Positions 1 through 5,723 of a stretch of DNA of 7,158 nt are shown here, one piece after another; position 1 is the stretch's first letter, and each line of letters begins with the position of its first letter. The DNA is taken from positions 1 through 7,158 of the forward strand of contig QNYP01000005.1 in NCBI GenBank assembly GCA_003978675.1. The letters run 5' to 3'. This DNA comes from Hydrogenothermus sp. Its GTDB lineage: Bacteria; Aquificota; Aquificia; Aquificales; Hydrogenothermaceae. The position numbers were made by a program, and so were the translations under genes. Under the pieces are notes generated by a model that saw nothing but the letters and a program-made list of their open reading frames with translations, searched no databases and was not told the DNA's origin.

Positions 1-54
1 CCTCGAAAGGAAGATTTTATATATTATATTCCAAATGAGATTAAAGGGGTTTAA
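1..54 (+). CDS. C-terminal tail of an unidentified gene (partial)
   Basis: The window opens inside a reading frame that continues to a TAA at 52-54 and encodes about 17 residues ending in IPNEIKGV. It stops 6 nt before the ispE start, and the ispE ribosome-binding site overlaps its last codons, as is usual in a tight operon. The next frame (from base 2) is also open and would end at a TGA at 62-64, overlapping the ispE ATG. Frame choice is therefore not certain. I prefer the first frame because its residues look like an ordinary hydrophilic protein end. The piece is too short to assign a family. Confidence 0.4.
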   Translation, partial: PRKEDFIYYIPNEIKGV

Positions 55-60
55 AAATTT

Positions 61-885
61 ATGAATACATTAAAATCATATGCAAAAGTAAATTTAGGTT
101 TATGGGTAATAGGCAAAAGACCTGATGGATATCATGATATAGTTTCTTATGTTCATAAAGTTTCCCTTTACGACACAATTACAATAAAACCTTACATAAA
201 ACTAAGGGTTAGAACTTCAAATCCTTTTATTCCTGAAAATGAAGGAAATATAGTTTATAAAGCAGTTAGGGCATTTGAGGATTTTACAGGGTTAAAAGCA
301 GATTTTGATATATTTATACAGAAAAAAATTCCTGTTGGTGGTGGACTTGGTGGTGGAAGTTCTAACGCTGCAGTAGTTTTAAAGTATGTTAATGAGTATT
401 TTGATAATCCAGTTTCTGAAAAAGACCTTTTAAAACTTGCATCCTATGTAGGAGCTGATGTTCCTCTATTTTTTAAAGATGGTTTAATAAAAATATCAGG
501 GAAAGGGGAAATTATTGAAGAAACTAACGAAAGGTATACTGAAGAGCTTATAATTATTTATCCAAATGTTCAAGTGGAAACTGCTGGTATATATAAAAAA
601 GTTAGCTTTGATATGTTGACAAATCCTGATAATTTAAATATAATAAATAGCCTGTTAAGGGATGTTAAGTCCCTTATTAGTGCCAGTGGGAATACGTTAG
701 GTAATATAGTTAAAGAGGAATTTCCTGTAATAAAGGAAGTTGAAAATACGTTGAAATTTTTAGGGTATGAACCCTTTATTACAGGAAGTGGAAGCTCGGT
801 TTGTGCCTTAGGCACAGCAGATAAAAAATTGGAAGATATTTGCAAAGTTAAGAACTGGCAACTACACAAAGTCAGATTTCTATAA
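61..885 (+). CDS. ispE: 4-diphosphocytidyl-2-C-methyl-D-erythritol kinase
   Basis: This is a GHMP-family cytosolic kinase of the non-mevalonate (MEP) isoprenoid pathway. It phosphorylates the 2-hydroxyl of CDP-methylerythritol with ATP. At 274 aa it is close to the usual family length. Visible motifs are the N-terminal AKVNLGLWVIGKRPDGYHD block (residues 8-26, with Lys9 the expected catalytic lysine), the glycine-rich ATP loop PVGGGLGGGSSNA at 91-103, GADVP at 131-135 (Asp133 the expected catalytic base) and the third GHMP motif ITGSGSSVC at 240-248. The ATG is supported by AAAGGGG at 43-49, 11 nt upstream, and by the conserved N-terminus starting at once. The tRNA-Gln gene begins only 4 nt after the stop, so both are presumably on one transcript. 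Confidence 0.96.
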   Translation: MNTLKSYAKVNLGLWVIGKRPDGYHDIVSYVHKVSLYDTITIKPYIKLRVRTSNPFIPENEGNIVYKAVRAFEDFTGLKADFDIFIQKKIPVGGGLGGGSSNAAVVLKYVNEYFDNPVSEKDLLKLASYVGADVPLFFKDGLIKISGKGEIIEETNERYTEELIIIYPNVQVETAGIYKKVSFDMLTNPDNLNIINSLLRDVKSLISASGNTLGNIVKEEFPVIKEVENTLKFLGYEPFITGSGSSVCALGTADKKLEDICKVKNWQLHKVRFL

Positions 886-889
886 ATGT

Positions 890-965
890 TGGGGAGTAGT
901 TCAGCTGGCAGAACACCGGTCTTTGGAACCGGGTGTCGCAGGTTCGGGTCCTGCCTCCCCAGCCA
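890..965 (+). tRNA. tRNA-Gln (anticodon UUG)
   Basis: A full 76-nt cloverleaf can be folded by hand. The acceptor stem is 890-896 with 955-961 (U1-A72 first pair), the D arm 899-914 carries GG in its loop, the anticodon arm 916-932 has loop CTTTGGA with anticodon TTG at 923-925, the variable loop is 933-937, and the T arm is 938-954. The discriminator is G962 and CCA is encoded at 963-965. U1-A72 with G73 is typical of glutamine tRNA. The stems are almost all G-C despite the AT-rich surroundings, as expected in a thermophile. The T loop reads TTCGGGT, so position 58 is G where A is nearly universal. The gene sits 4 nt after ispE and about 25 nt before the prs ribosome-binding site, with no terminator between, so maturation must involve cutting it out of a longer mRNA. 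Confidence 0.96.
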
Positions 966-989
966 TTTAAACTCCTTCTTCTAAAAATC

Positions 990-994
990 GGAGG
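990..994 (+). promoter_or_regulatory. Ribosome-binding site that fixes the prs start
   Basis: GGAGG is placed 7 nt before a TTG at 1002. It selects that TTG over the upstream in-frame GTG at 933, which lies within the tRNA-Gln gene and would add 23 residues not found in this family. Confidence 0.85.
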
Positions 995-1001
995 AAATAA
1001 T

Positions 1002-1937
1002 TTGGGAAAAGAGCTTAAACTTATAACTGGCAATGCTAATATAGAGTTTGCTAAAGAAGTATCAGAGTATCTTCATACTCCATTAGTAGATACTCTTGTA
1101 TCTAGATTTAGTGATGGGGAGATTAGAGTTCAAATTAAAGAGAATGTTAGAGGTGCTGACGTTTTTGTTATTCAACCTTTAACCCCTCCAATAAACGACC
1201 ATATAATGGAACTTCTACTTATCTTAGATGCTTTAAAAAGAAGTTCTACCCATAGAATTACTGCTGTTATTCCTTATTTTGCTTATGCAAGACAGGATAG
1301 GAAAGATAGACCTAGAGTTCCTATATCTGCAAAATTAATGGCAGATGTAATACAAAAAGCAGGTGCAGATAGAGTTTTAACTGTAGACCTTCATTCTGCT
1401 CAAATTCAAGGATTTTTTGACTGCCCAGTTGATAATTTGTATGCTCTGCCAGTTATTCTTGATTATTTAAAAAATAAAAAAATTGAAGATTTAGTTGTTG
1501 CTTCTCCTGATGCGGGAGGAGTTGAAAGGGCAAGACTTCTTGCCAATAAACTTAGTGCTGGACTTGCAATAATATATAAAAGAAGACCCCAGCCAAATGT
1601 TGTTGAAACTCTAGATGTTATTGGAGATGTAGAAAGAAAAAATGTGATTATAATAGATGATATGATTGATACTGCTGGAACAATTACTTCTGCAGCAGAT
1701 ATGCTTAAAGATAAAGGGGCAAAATCTGTTATAGCTGTTTGCACCCATCCAGTTTTCTCTGGACCTGCTATAGAAAGGCTTAAAAATTCTCAAATAGAGG
1801 AAGTTATTGTTACTAATACAATTCCTGTGAAAGGAAAAGAATTTGATAAGTTGACAGTTTTATCTATAGCTCCCCTTGTTGCTGAGGCCATAAGAAGAAT
1901 AAACTTAGAAAGTTCTGTAAGCTCTTTATTTGTATAA
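1002..1937 (+). CDS. prs: Ribose-phosphate pyrophosphokinase (PRPP synthetase)
   Basis: This cytosolic enzyme transfers pyrophosphate from ATP to ribose-5-phosphate to make PRPP, the precursor for purines, pyrimidines, NAD, histidine and tryptophan. Numbering from the TTG start, motifs are FAYARQDRKDRPR (93-105), the PRPP synthetase signature DLHSAQIQGFFD (129-140), the YKRRP flexible-loop residues (192-196) and the PRPP-binding loop IDDMIDTAGT (218-227). The frame stays open back to a GTG at 933, but that lies inside the tRNA. The TTG at 1002 follows GGAGG (990-994) with a 7-nt spacer and gives 311 aa, the normal bacterial length, with the conserved KLITGNAN near the N-terminus. It is cotranscribed with ispE, tRNA-Gln, rplY and pth, an order also known from proteobacteria. 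Confidence 0.96.
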   Translation: MGKELKLITGNANIEFAKEVSEYLHTPLVDTLVSRFSDGEIRVQIKENVRGADVFVIQPLTPPINDHIMELLLILDALKRSSTHRITAVIPYFAYARQDRKDRPRVPISAKLMADVIQKAGADRVLTVDLHSAQIQGFFDCPVDNLYALPVILDYLKNKKIEDLVVASPDAGGVERARLLANKLSAGLAIIYKRRPQPNVVETLDVIGDVERKNVIIIDDMIDTAGTITSAADMLKDKGAKSVIAVCTHPVFSGPAIERLKNSQIEEVIVTNTIPVKGKEFDKLTVLSIAPLVAEAIRRINLESSVSSLFV

Positions 1938-1964
1938 AGAAAATGTGAGGAGGCTAAACGCGAA

Positions 1965-2564
1965 ATGATAAAAACCATAGAATGGAAAGCTCTTAAAAGG
2001 GTTCCTGGAAGAAAGAGTGAAGTAAAACAGTATAGAAAAAAAGGTTATATACCTGTTGAAATTTATGGAAAAGGTCATGAAAATGCTCATGCTTATATTT
2101 ACTGGAAAGATTTAGCAGATAGACCACACGGAAACTTCCTTATAAATCTTCATATAGAAGGTGAGGAAGAACCAAGAGTTTGTATCTTGAAAGATATCCA
2201 ATATAACTATTTAGGAGATACTCCTATTCATGTAGATTTATATGAAGTTACTTTTGGTGTTGAGCTTGATGTTGAAGTTCCAGTAGAGCTTGTTGGAAAA
2301 CCTGTTGGTCTTGAAAAAGGTGGATTGCTTGAACAACATCTTCATACAATTACTGTTAGAACTGTTCCTAGAAAAATACCTGAAAAAATTGAAGTTGATG
2401 TATCTAAATTAGATGTAGGAGATGTTCTCCACGTTTCTGATATTACTCCTCCTGAAGATGTTAGAATCATGACTCCTCCTGAAGAAGTTGTTGCTGTTGT
2501 TATTGAACCAGAAGTGGAAGCAGAGGCAACTGAAGAAGAGGGAGAAACAGAAGAAAATACTTAA
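1965..2564 (+). CDS. rplY: Large-subunit ribosomal protein L25, long CTC/TL5 form
   Basis: This protein binds 5S rRNA in the central protuberance of the 50S subunit. At 199 aa it is the long two-domain (CTC/TL5) form rather than the short E. coli form. The N-terminal 5S-binding domain spans about 1-95 and includes RKKGYIPVEIYGKGH (24-38). The C-terminal TL5 domain follows, with VGKPVGLEKGGLLEQ (110-124) and IPEKIEVDVSKLDVGD (138-153). The protein ends in an acidic tail from about 181 rich in Glu, common in this form and probably disordered. GAGGAGG at 1947-1953 lies 11 nt before the ATG, slightly long but usable. prs ends 27 nt upstream, and pth begins 11 nt downstream, so it is mid-operon. 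Confidence 0.94.
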   Translation: MIKTIEWKALKRVPGRKSEVKQYRKKGYIPVEIYGKGHENAHAYIYWKDLADRPHGNFLINLHIEGEEEPRVCILKDIQYNYLGDTPIHVDLYEVTFGVELDVEVPVELVGKPVGLEKGGLLEQHLHTITVRTVPRKIPEKIEVDVSKLDVGDVLHVSDITPPEDVRIMTPPEEVVAVVIEPEVEAEATEEEGETEENT

Positions 2565-2575
2565 ATTAAATATAA

Positions 2576-3145
2576 ATGATAAAAGCTTTAATAGGACTTG
2601 GAAATCCCGGAAAACAGTATGAGAAAACACGCCACAATGTCGGTTTTATGGTTGCCGATATTGTGGCTTCTTTATTAAAATGCCCTAAAAAGAAAAAAGA
2701 ATGTTGTTTTTCTCACTTAATAGAATGTCCTGACCATGACCTTATCATAGTAAAACCTCAAACTTATATGAATAACAGCGGAATAGCTGTTAAAAATCTT
2801 CTTGAAGAATACAATTTAAAACCTGAAGAAATCTTAGTAGTCGTTGATGATTTAGACCTTCCCCTTGGAACAATAAGACTTAGGAAGTCAGGCTCAAGTG
2901 GTGGTCAAAGAGGAATGAAATCTATTATTGAAAATATAAAAACAGAAAATTTTCCTAGGTTAAAAATTGGAATAGGAAGACCTAAAAGGAAAGAAGATAT
3001 TCCTGATTATGTTTTATCAGAATTTTCTAAAGATGAAAAACTTCTTGCTGAAAAAGTCATATCTGAAAGTGCAAGTTGTATACTTAATGTGTTAAAATAT
3101 GGTGTTGACAAAGCGATGAACTTTTGTAATAAGAAAATAGTATAA
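2576..3145 (+). CDS. pth: Peptidyl-tRNA hydrolase
   Basis: Pth releases tRNA from peptidyl-tRNAs that drop off the ribosome by cleaving the ester bond. At 189 aa it has the standard bacterial length. It shows GLGNPGKQYEKTRHNVGF (7-24, with Asn10 and catalytic His20), PQTYMNNSG (61-69, tRNA/peptide-contacting Asn) and VVVDDLDLP (88-96, with Asp91 matching E. coli Asp93). The family GHNG motif is GQRG here (110-113), so Arg112 replaces the usual Asn. Residues 36-51 hold four cysteines (36, 43, 44, 51), which is unusual. The start is secure because the conserved N-terminus begins at once, yet no Shine-Dalgarno is present in the 11-nt gap after rplY. Translation may depend on ribosomes finishing rplY. 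Confidence 0.94.
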   Translation: MIKALIGLGNPGKQYEKTRHNVGFMVADIVASLLKCPKKKKECCFSHLIECPDHDLIIVKPQTYMNNSGIAVKNLLEEYNLKPEEILVVVDDLDLPLGTIRLRKSGSSGGQRGMKSIIENIKTENFPRLKIGIGRPKRKEDIPDYVLSEFSKDEKLLAEKVISESASCILNVLKYGVDKAMNFCNKKIV

Positions 3146-3146
3146 T
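3105..3146 (+). promoter_or_regulatory. Candidate sigma-70-type promoter(s) for rpsF
   Basis: A perfect TATAAT at 3141-3146 overlaps the pth stop codon, with a weak -35 match TGAACT at 3117-3122 and an 18-nt spacer. This would start transcription near 3153, at the foot of the leader hairpin. A second reading pairs a perfect TTGACA at 3105-3110 with a poor -10, TAATAA at 3127-3132, at 16 nt. Both lie in the end of pth. AT-rich DNA yields such matches by chance, so this rests mainly on the perfect hexamer and on its position before a separate ribosomal-protein cluster. Confidence 0.4.
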
Positions 3147-3150
3147 CCTT

Positions 3151-3173
3151 GCTTTCTGCTATTAGCAGAAGGC
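3151..3173 (+). promoter_or_regulatory. Stable hairpin in the rpsF leader
   Basis: Bases 3151-3160 pair with 3164-3173 (10 bp, one G-U) around the 3-nt loop ATT. No U-run follows, so it is not a standard intrinsic terminator. It lies between the pth stop and the rpsF ribosome-binding site, where many bacteria carry the S6:S18 autoregulatory leader. I do not see the bulged CCG that marks the described S6:S18 motif, so that function is only a possibility. It could also be an RNA-processing or mRNA-stabilising hairpin. Confidence 0.5.
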
Positions 3174-3191
3174 TGATTTAATAAAAAATCA
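3174..3191 (+). other. Weak second hairpin in the rpsF leader
   Basis: TGATTT at 3174-3179 pairs with AAATCA at 3186-3191 around a short A-rich loop. It directly follows the stronger hairpin and ends 6 nt before the AAGGAGGT of rpsF. The stem is mostly A-U and would be marginal at high temperature, so it may have no function. Confidence 0.25.
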
Positions 3192-3210
3192 TCCAAAAGG
3201 AGGTAAGTGC

Positions 3211-3543
3211 ATGCGTCATTATGAGCTTGTTTTTGTTTTAAAACCAACATTAACAGAAGAAGAAAGGAAAACCCTTGTTGAAACAGTAAAAGGCTGGATT
3301 ACAGGCAACAATGGGGAAATTTATAATTTCGAAGAATGGGGAAGAAGAGAGTTAGCTTATCCTATTCAAAAATTTAACTCTGCTTACTACTATCTGGTAA
3401 ATTACAAAACGGAAAATGCAGAACTTCCTGTTATTTTAGAAAGAAATTTAAGATTGAATGAAGATATTATCAGATTCTTAAACTTTAAAGTTAAGCCTCA
3501 AAAAAAAGAAAGTGAGGAAGTAGCAGAGGCTGTTGAGGTTTAA
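3211..3543 (+). CDS. rpsF: Small-subunit ribosomal protein S6
   Basis: S6 sits on the platform of the 30S subunit as a heterodimer with S18, encoded two genes downstream. The 110-aa product begins MRHYELVFVLKP and continues with the conserved WGRRELAYPIQKFNSAYYYL segment (within 43-62) and ERNLRLNEDIIRFL (77-90), covering the whole ferredoxin-like fold. A short tail rich in Lys and Glu follows residue 94. A full AAGGAGGT at 3197-3204 stands 6 nt before the ATG, among the strongest ribosome-binding sites in the window. It is the first gene of the rpsF-ssb-rpsR-rplI cluster. A run of eight A at 3500-3507 lies near the 3' end and is a possible slippage site, but the frame is intact. Confidence 0.96.
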   Translation: MRHYELVFVLKPTLTEEERKTLVETVKGWITGNNGEIYNFEEWGRRELAYPIQKFNSAYYYLVNYKTENAELPVILERNLRLNEDIIRFLNFKVKPQKKESEEVAEAVEV

Positions 3544-3559
3544 AGGGGGAATTTAACTT

Positions 3560-3991
3560 ATGTTAAATAAAGTTTTTCTAATTGGAAGACTTACAAGAGA
3601 CCCAGAAATAAGGTTTTTGCCTAGTGGGACACAAGTTACCACATTTTCTATTGCTGTAAATAGAAGGTTTAAAGTTGGTGAGGATTGGAGAGAAGAAACA
3701 TATTATTTTGATATCGAAACATTTGGAAATTTAGCAGAAAGACTTGGAAGACAGTTAAATAAAGGAACTCAAATACTTATTGAAGGTCAACTTAGACAGG
3801 ACAGATGGGAAACTTCATCAGGAGAAAAGAGAAGTAAAATAAAAGTTGTTGCTGATAAGGTTAATTTAATAGGTGGTATTCCTAGAGACTTGCAATCTAC
3901 AACTGCTTCAAATGCGAATGAGGAATCTCCTTTAGATTTACCAGAAGAAATAGATGATGTTTTAGACACTGATGAAGATGTTCCTTTTTAA
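3560..3991 (+). CDS. ssb: Single-stranded DNA-binding protein
   Basis: SSB coats single-stranded DNA during replication, repair and recombination and recruits partners through its C-terminal tip. The 143-aa protein has one OB fold (about 1-105), with MLNKVFLIGRLTRDPEIRFL at the start, aromatic residues in YYFDIETFG (48-56) and DRWE (81-84), and VVADKVNLIGG (96-106) closing the fold. A short low-complexity linker leads to an acidic tip ending DTDEDVPF, close to the canonical DDDIPF peptide that binds partner proteins. A purine-rich AAAGGGGG at 3542-3549 overlaps the rpsF stop codon, 10 nt before the ATG. Its place between the S6 and S18 genes is widely conserved in bacteria. Confidence 0.96.
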   Translation: MLNKVFLIGRLTRDPEIRFLPSGTQVTTFSIAVNRRFKVGEDWREETYYFDIETFGNLAERLGRQLNKGTQILIEGQLRQDRWETSSGEKRSKIKVVADKVNLIGGIPRDLQSTTASNANEESPLDLPEEIDDVLDTDEDVPF

Positions 3992-4021
3992 TCATTTAAG
4001 AAACTTAAGGAGGTAATAAAA

Positions 4022-4282
4022 TTGGCAGATAATAATCAACAAGCACAACAGCAACCACAACAAAAACCATTTTTCCAAAAAAGAAAAAAATATTGTAAAT
4101 TCTGTGCAGAAAGAAAAGAACCTAATTACAAAGATTTGGAAATGTTAAAGCAATTTATTTCTGAAAGAGGAAAAATTGTTCCAAGAAGAATATCTGGAAC
4201 TTGCGGAAAACACCAAAGAAAACTTGCTAGAGAAATCAAGAAAGCTAGACAGTTAGCACTTCTACCATATGTAATTATGTAA
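4022..4282 (+). CDS. rpsR: Small-subunit ribosomal protein S18, zinc-ribbon (C+) form
   Basis: S18 pairs with S6 on the 30S platform. The 86-aa product shows KYCKFCAERKEPNYKDLEML (23-42), ISERGKIVPRRISGTCGKHQ (46-65) and the conserved RKLAREIKKARQLALLPY (66-83). Cys25, Cys28, Cys61 and His64 form a CxxC...CxxH set, so this is the likely zinc-binding version of S18, whereas E. coli S18 lacks the full set. The N-terminus carries a Gln-rich extension (NNQQAQQQPQQKP, residues 4-16). The start is a TTG, supported by AAGGAGGT at 4007-4014 with a 7-nt spacer. It follows ssb by 30 nt, and rplI begins 15 nt after its stop. Confidence 0.95.
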   Translation: MADNNQQAQQQPQQKPFFQKRKKYCKFCAERKEPNYKDLEMLKQFISERGKIVPRRISGTCGKHQRKLAREIKKARQLALLPYVIM

Positions 4283-4297
4283 GGAGGTTGAAAGTAG

Positions 4298-4756
4298 ATG
4301 AAGGTTATACTTGTTAAAGATGTAGAAGGTTGGGGAACTTTAGGAGATATTATAGATGTAAAACCTGGATTTGCTAGAAACTATTTAATTCCAAAAGGTT
4401 TAGCTTATCCTGCTACTGAAAATTATGTAAAACATGTTCAGGAAATTTTAAGACAAAAGCAGAGAAAACTTGAAAGAGAAAAAGAAAAAGCTCAAGAAAT
4501 TGCTCAAAAAATTGATGGATTGGAACTTGATATAAAGAGACCAGTTGGACCTACAGGAAAAATGTATGGTTCTGTTTCTTCTACAGATATTGCAGATGCT
4601 ATTAAAGAAAAAGCTGGAGTTGAAATAGAAAAGAAAAAAATAATGCTTAGAAATCCAATTAGAGCAATGGGAACATTTAATATCACTATTAGATTACATC
4701 CTGAAGTATCTGCTAAAGTTAAAATTAATGTAATTCCTGAAGAAGAAACTGCTTAA
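4298..4756 (+). CDS. rplI: Large-subunit ribosomal protein L9
   Basis: L9 binds 23S rRNA near the L1 stalk and extends from the 50S surface, and it influences frame maintenance. The 152-aa protein has the usual two-domain form. The N-terminal rRNA-binding domain begins MKVILVKDVEGWGTLGDIID, and the L9 signature runs to about residue 40 (GFARNYLIPKGLAYPAT, 24-40). A long charged helix spans about 41-74 (KQRKLEREKEKAQEIAQK). The C-terminal domain starts near GPTGKMYGSVSSTDIADAI (84-102). AAGGAGGT at 4281-4288 overlaps the rpsR stop codon and lies 9 nt before the ATG. It is the last gene of the plus-strand cluster and is followed by a terminator. Confidence 0.96.
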   Translation: MKVILVKDVEGWGTLGDIIDVKPGFARNYLIPKGLAYPATENYVKHVQEILRQKQRKLEREKEKAQEIAQKIDGLELDIKRPVGPTGKMYGSVSSTDIADAIKEKAGVEIEKKKIMLRNPIRAMGTFNITIRLHPEVSAKVKINVIPEEETA

Positions 4757-4760
4757 TACA

Positions 4761-5723
4761 TCAAGGGGCTGTCGTTTGCCCCTTTTCTACATTATTTTCT
4801 ACTAATTCCTTTAAAGCCTGAATAAAAATAGGATTGTCTTTCAAAGTAGGAATTCTTATGTAATCTTTTATGCCCAGTTCTTTTGCTAATTTTCCATACT
4901 GGTAATCAAGTTCATATAGAGTTTCTGAATGCTCTGAAACGAATGATACAGGAATAACTACTAATTTCTTTACTTCTTTTTGAGCTAGTTCTTTAATTAC
5001 TTCATCAGTCATAGGTTCTAACCATTTTACAGGTCCAATTTTACTTTGATAAGCAAGTTTATAGTTTTGATTTGGAAAATGTTTCATTATCAGCTGGATT
5101 GTTTTTTCTGTTTGGTATTTGTAAGGGTCTCCTTCTGCAATAACTTTTTCTGGCAAGGAATGAGCAGAAAATAAAAAGAAATAATCTTTGTAATTTTCAG
5201 GTAAGTTAGCTTTTATATTTTCTACCATAGCTTTTATGTATGTAGGATAGTCGTGAAAATCACTTATTTTTATAACTGGAATGTTTTTATTTAGCTTTTT
5301 GTATTGCCTAAAAAACTCGTTAAAAGACGAACCAGTAGTAGTTTTGCTATACTGGGGATAAAGGGGAAGTAAAATAATTTTTTCAATATCTTCTTTAAAT
5401 AGTTCTTGTATAGCCTCTTCTGTAAAAGGGTGCCAGTATCTCATTGCAACTACTACTTTGTATTTATCTCCCAAAACTTCCTGCAAAGCTTTTGCTTGGA
5501 CTAGAGTTTGCTCTTTTTGTGGGGATTTTCCTCCCATATATTTATAGTATTCTTTTGTTTTTTTAGCTCTTATTTTAGAAATTAAGTAAGCAACTGGTTT
5601 CTGGATTAATCTTGGGATTTGTATAATATCGTGGTCTGAAAAAAGGTTGTATAGAAAAGGTTGAATTGCATCTAAGCTATCTGGACCTCCCATATTCATT
5701 AAAACAATGCCAGTTTTTTTCAT
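4761..5723 (-). CDS. hemH: Ferrochelatase
   Basis: This enzyme inserts ferrous iron into a porphyrin late in heme synthesis; whether the substrate is protoporphyrin or coproporphyrin cannot be read from the sequence. The 320-aa product has the standard bacterial length. It shows the N-terminal GIVLMNMGGPDSLDAIQPFL (5-24), MRYWHPFTEEAI (94-105), LPLYPQYSKTTTGSS (119-133), FSAHSLPEK (185-193, with His188 the expected metal/proton-handling residue), SKIGPVKWLEP (227-237) and FVSEHSETLYELD (261-273, with Glu267 matching the conserved acidic residue). No signal peptide or membrane span is evident. GTGAGGA lies 5-6 nt upstream of the ATG. The start overlaps the stop of the upstream gene as ATGA (5720-5723). 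It converges on rplI with only 4 nt between the stop codons. Confidence 0.96.
   Translation of the reverse strand: MKKTGIVLMNMGGPDSLDAIQPFLYNLFSDHDIIQIPRLIQKPVAYLISKIRAKKTKEYYKYMGGKSPQKEQTLVQAKALQEVLGDKYKVVVAMRYWHPFTEEAIQELFKEDIEKIILLPLYPQYSKTTTGSSFNEFFRQYKKLNKNIPVIKISDFHDYPTYIKAMVENIKANLPENYKDYFFLFSAHSLPEKVIAEGDPYKYQTEKTIQLIMKHFPNQNYKLAYQSKIGPVKWLEPMTDEVIKELAQKEVKKLVVIPVSFVSEHSETLYELDYQYGKLAKELGIKDYIRIPTLKDNPIFIQALKELVENNVEKGQTTAP
4763..4788 (+). terminator. Intrinsic terminator after rplI, inside the hemH 3' end
   Basis: AAGGGGC at 4763-4769 pairs with GCCCCTT at 4778-4784 around an 8-nt loop, followed by TTTTCT on the plus strand. It begins 7 nt after the rplI stop. The same bases encode the last residues of the convergent hemH, so the hairpin is also coding DNA. 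Read on the minus strand it lacks a good U-tract, so it probably acts mainly on the rplI transcript. Confidence 0.8.

Noticed and set aside
881..886. TATAAA as a -10 box for the tRNA
   Set aside because: It ends 3 nt before the mature tRNA 5' end, overlaps the ispE stop and has no -35 match, so it is better explained by AT-rich chance.
933..1001. Extension of prs upstream to a GTG at 933, giving 334 aa
   Set aside because: The first part lies inside the tRNA-Gln gene, and the added residues (SQVRVLPPQ...) are typical of reading through a tRNA 3' half. The TTG at 1002 has a proper ribosome-binding site and gives the normal family length.
3151..3173. Intrinsic terminator for pth
   Set aside because: The hairpin is strong but is followed by CTGATTTAATAAAAAATC rather than a U-run, so terminator function is not supported.
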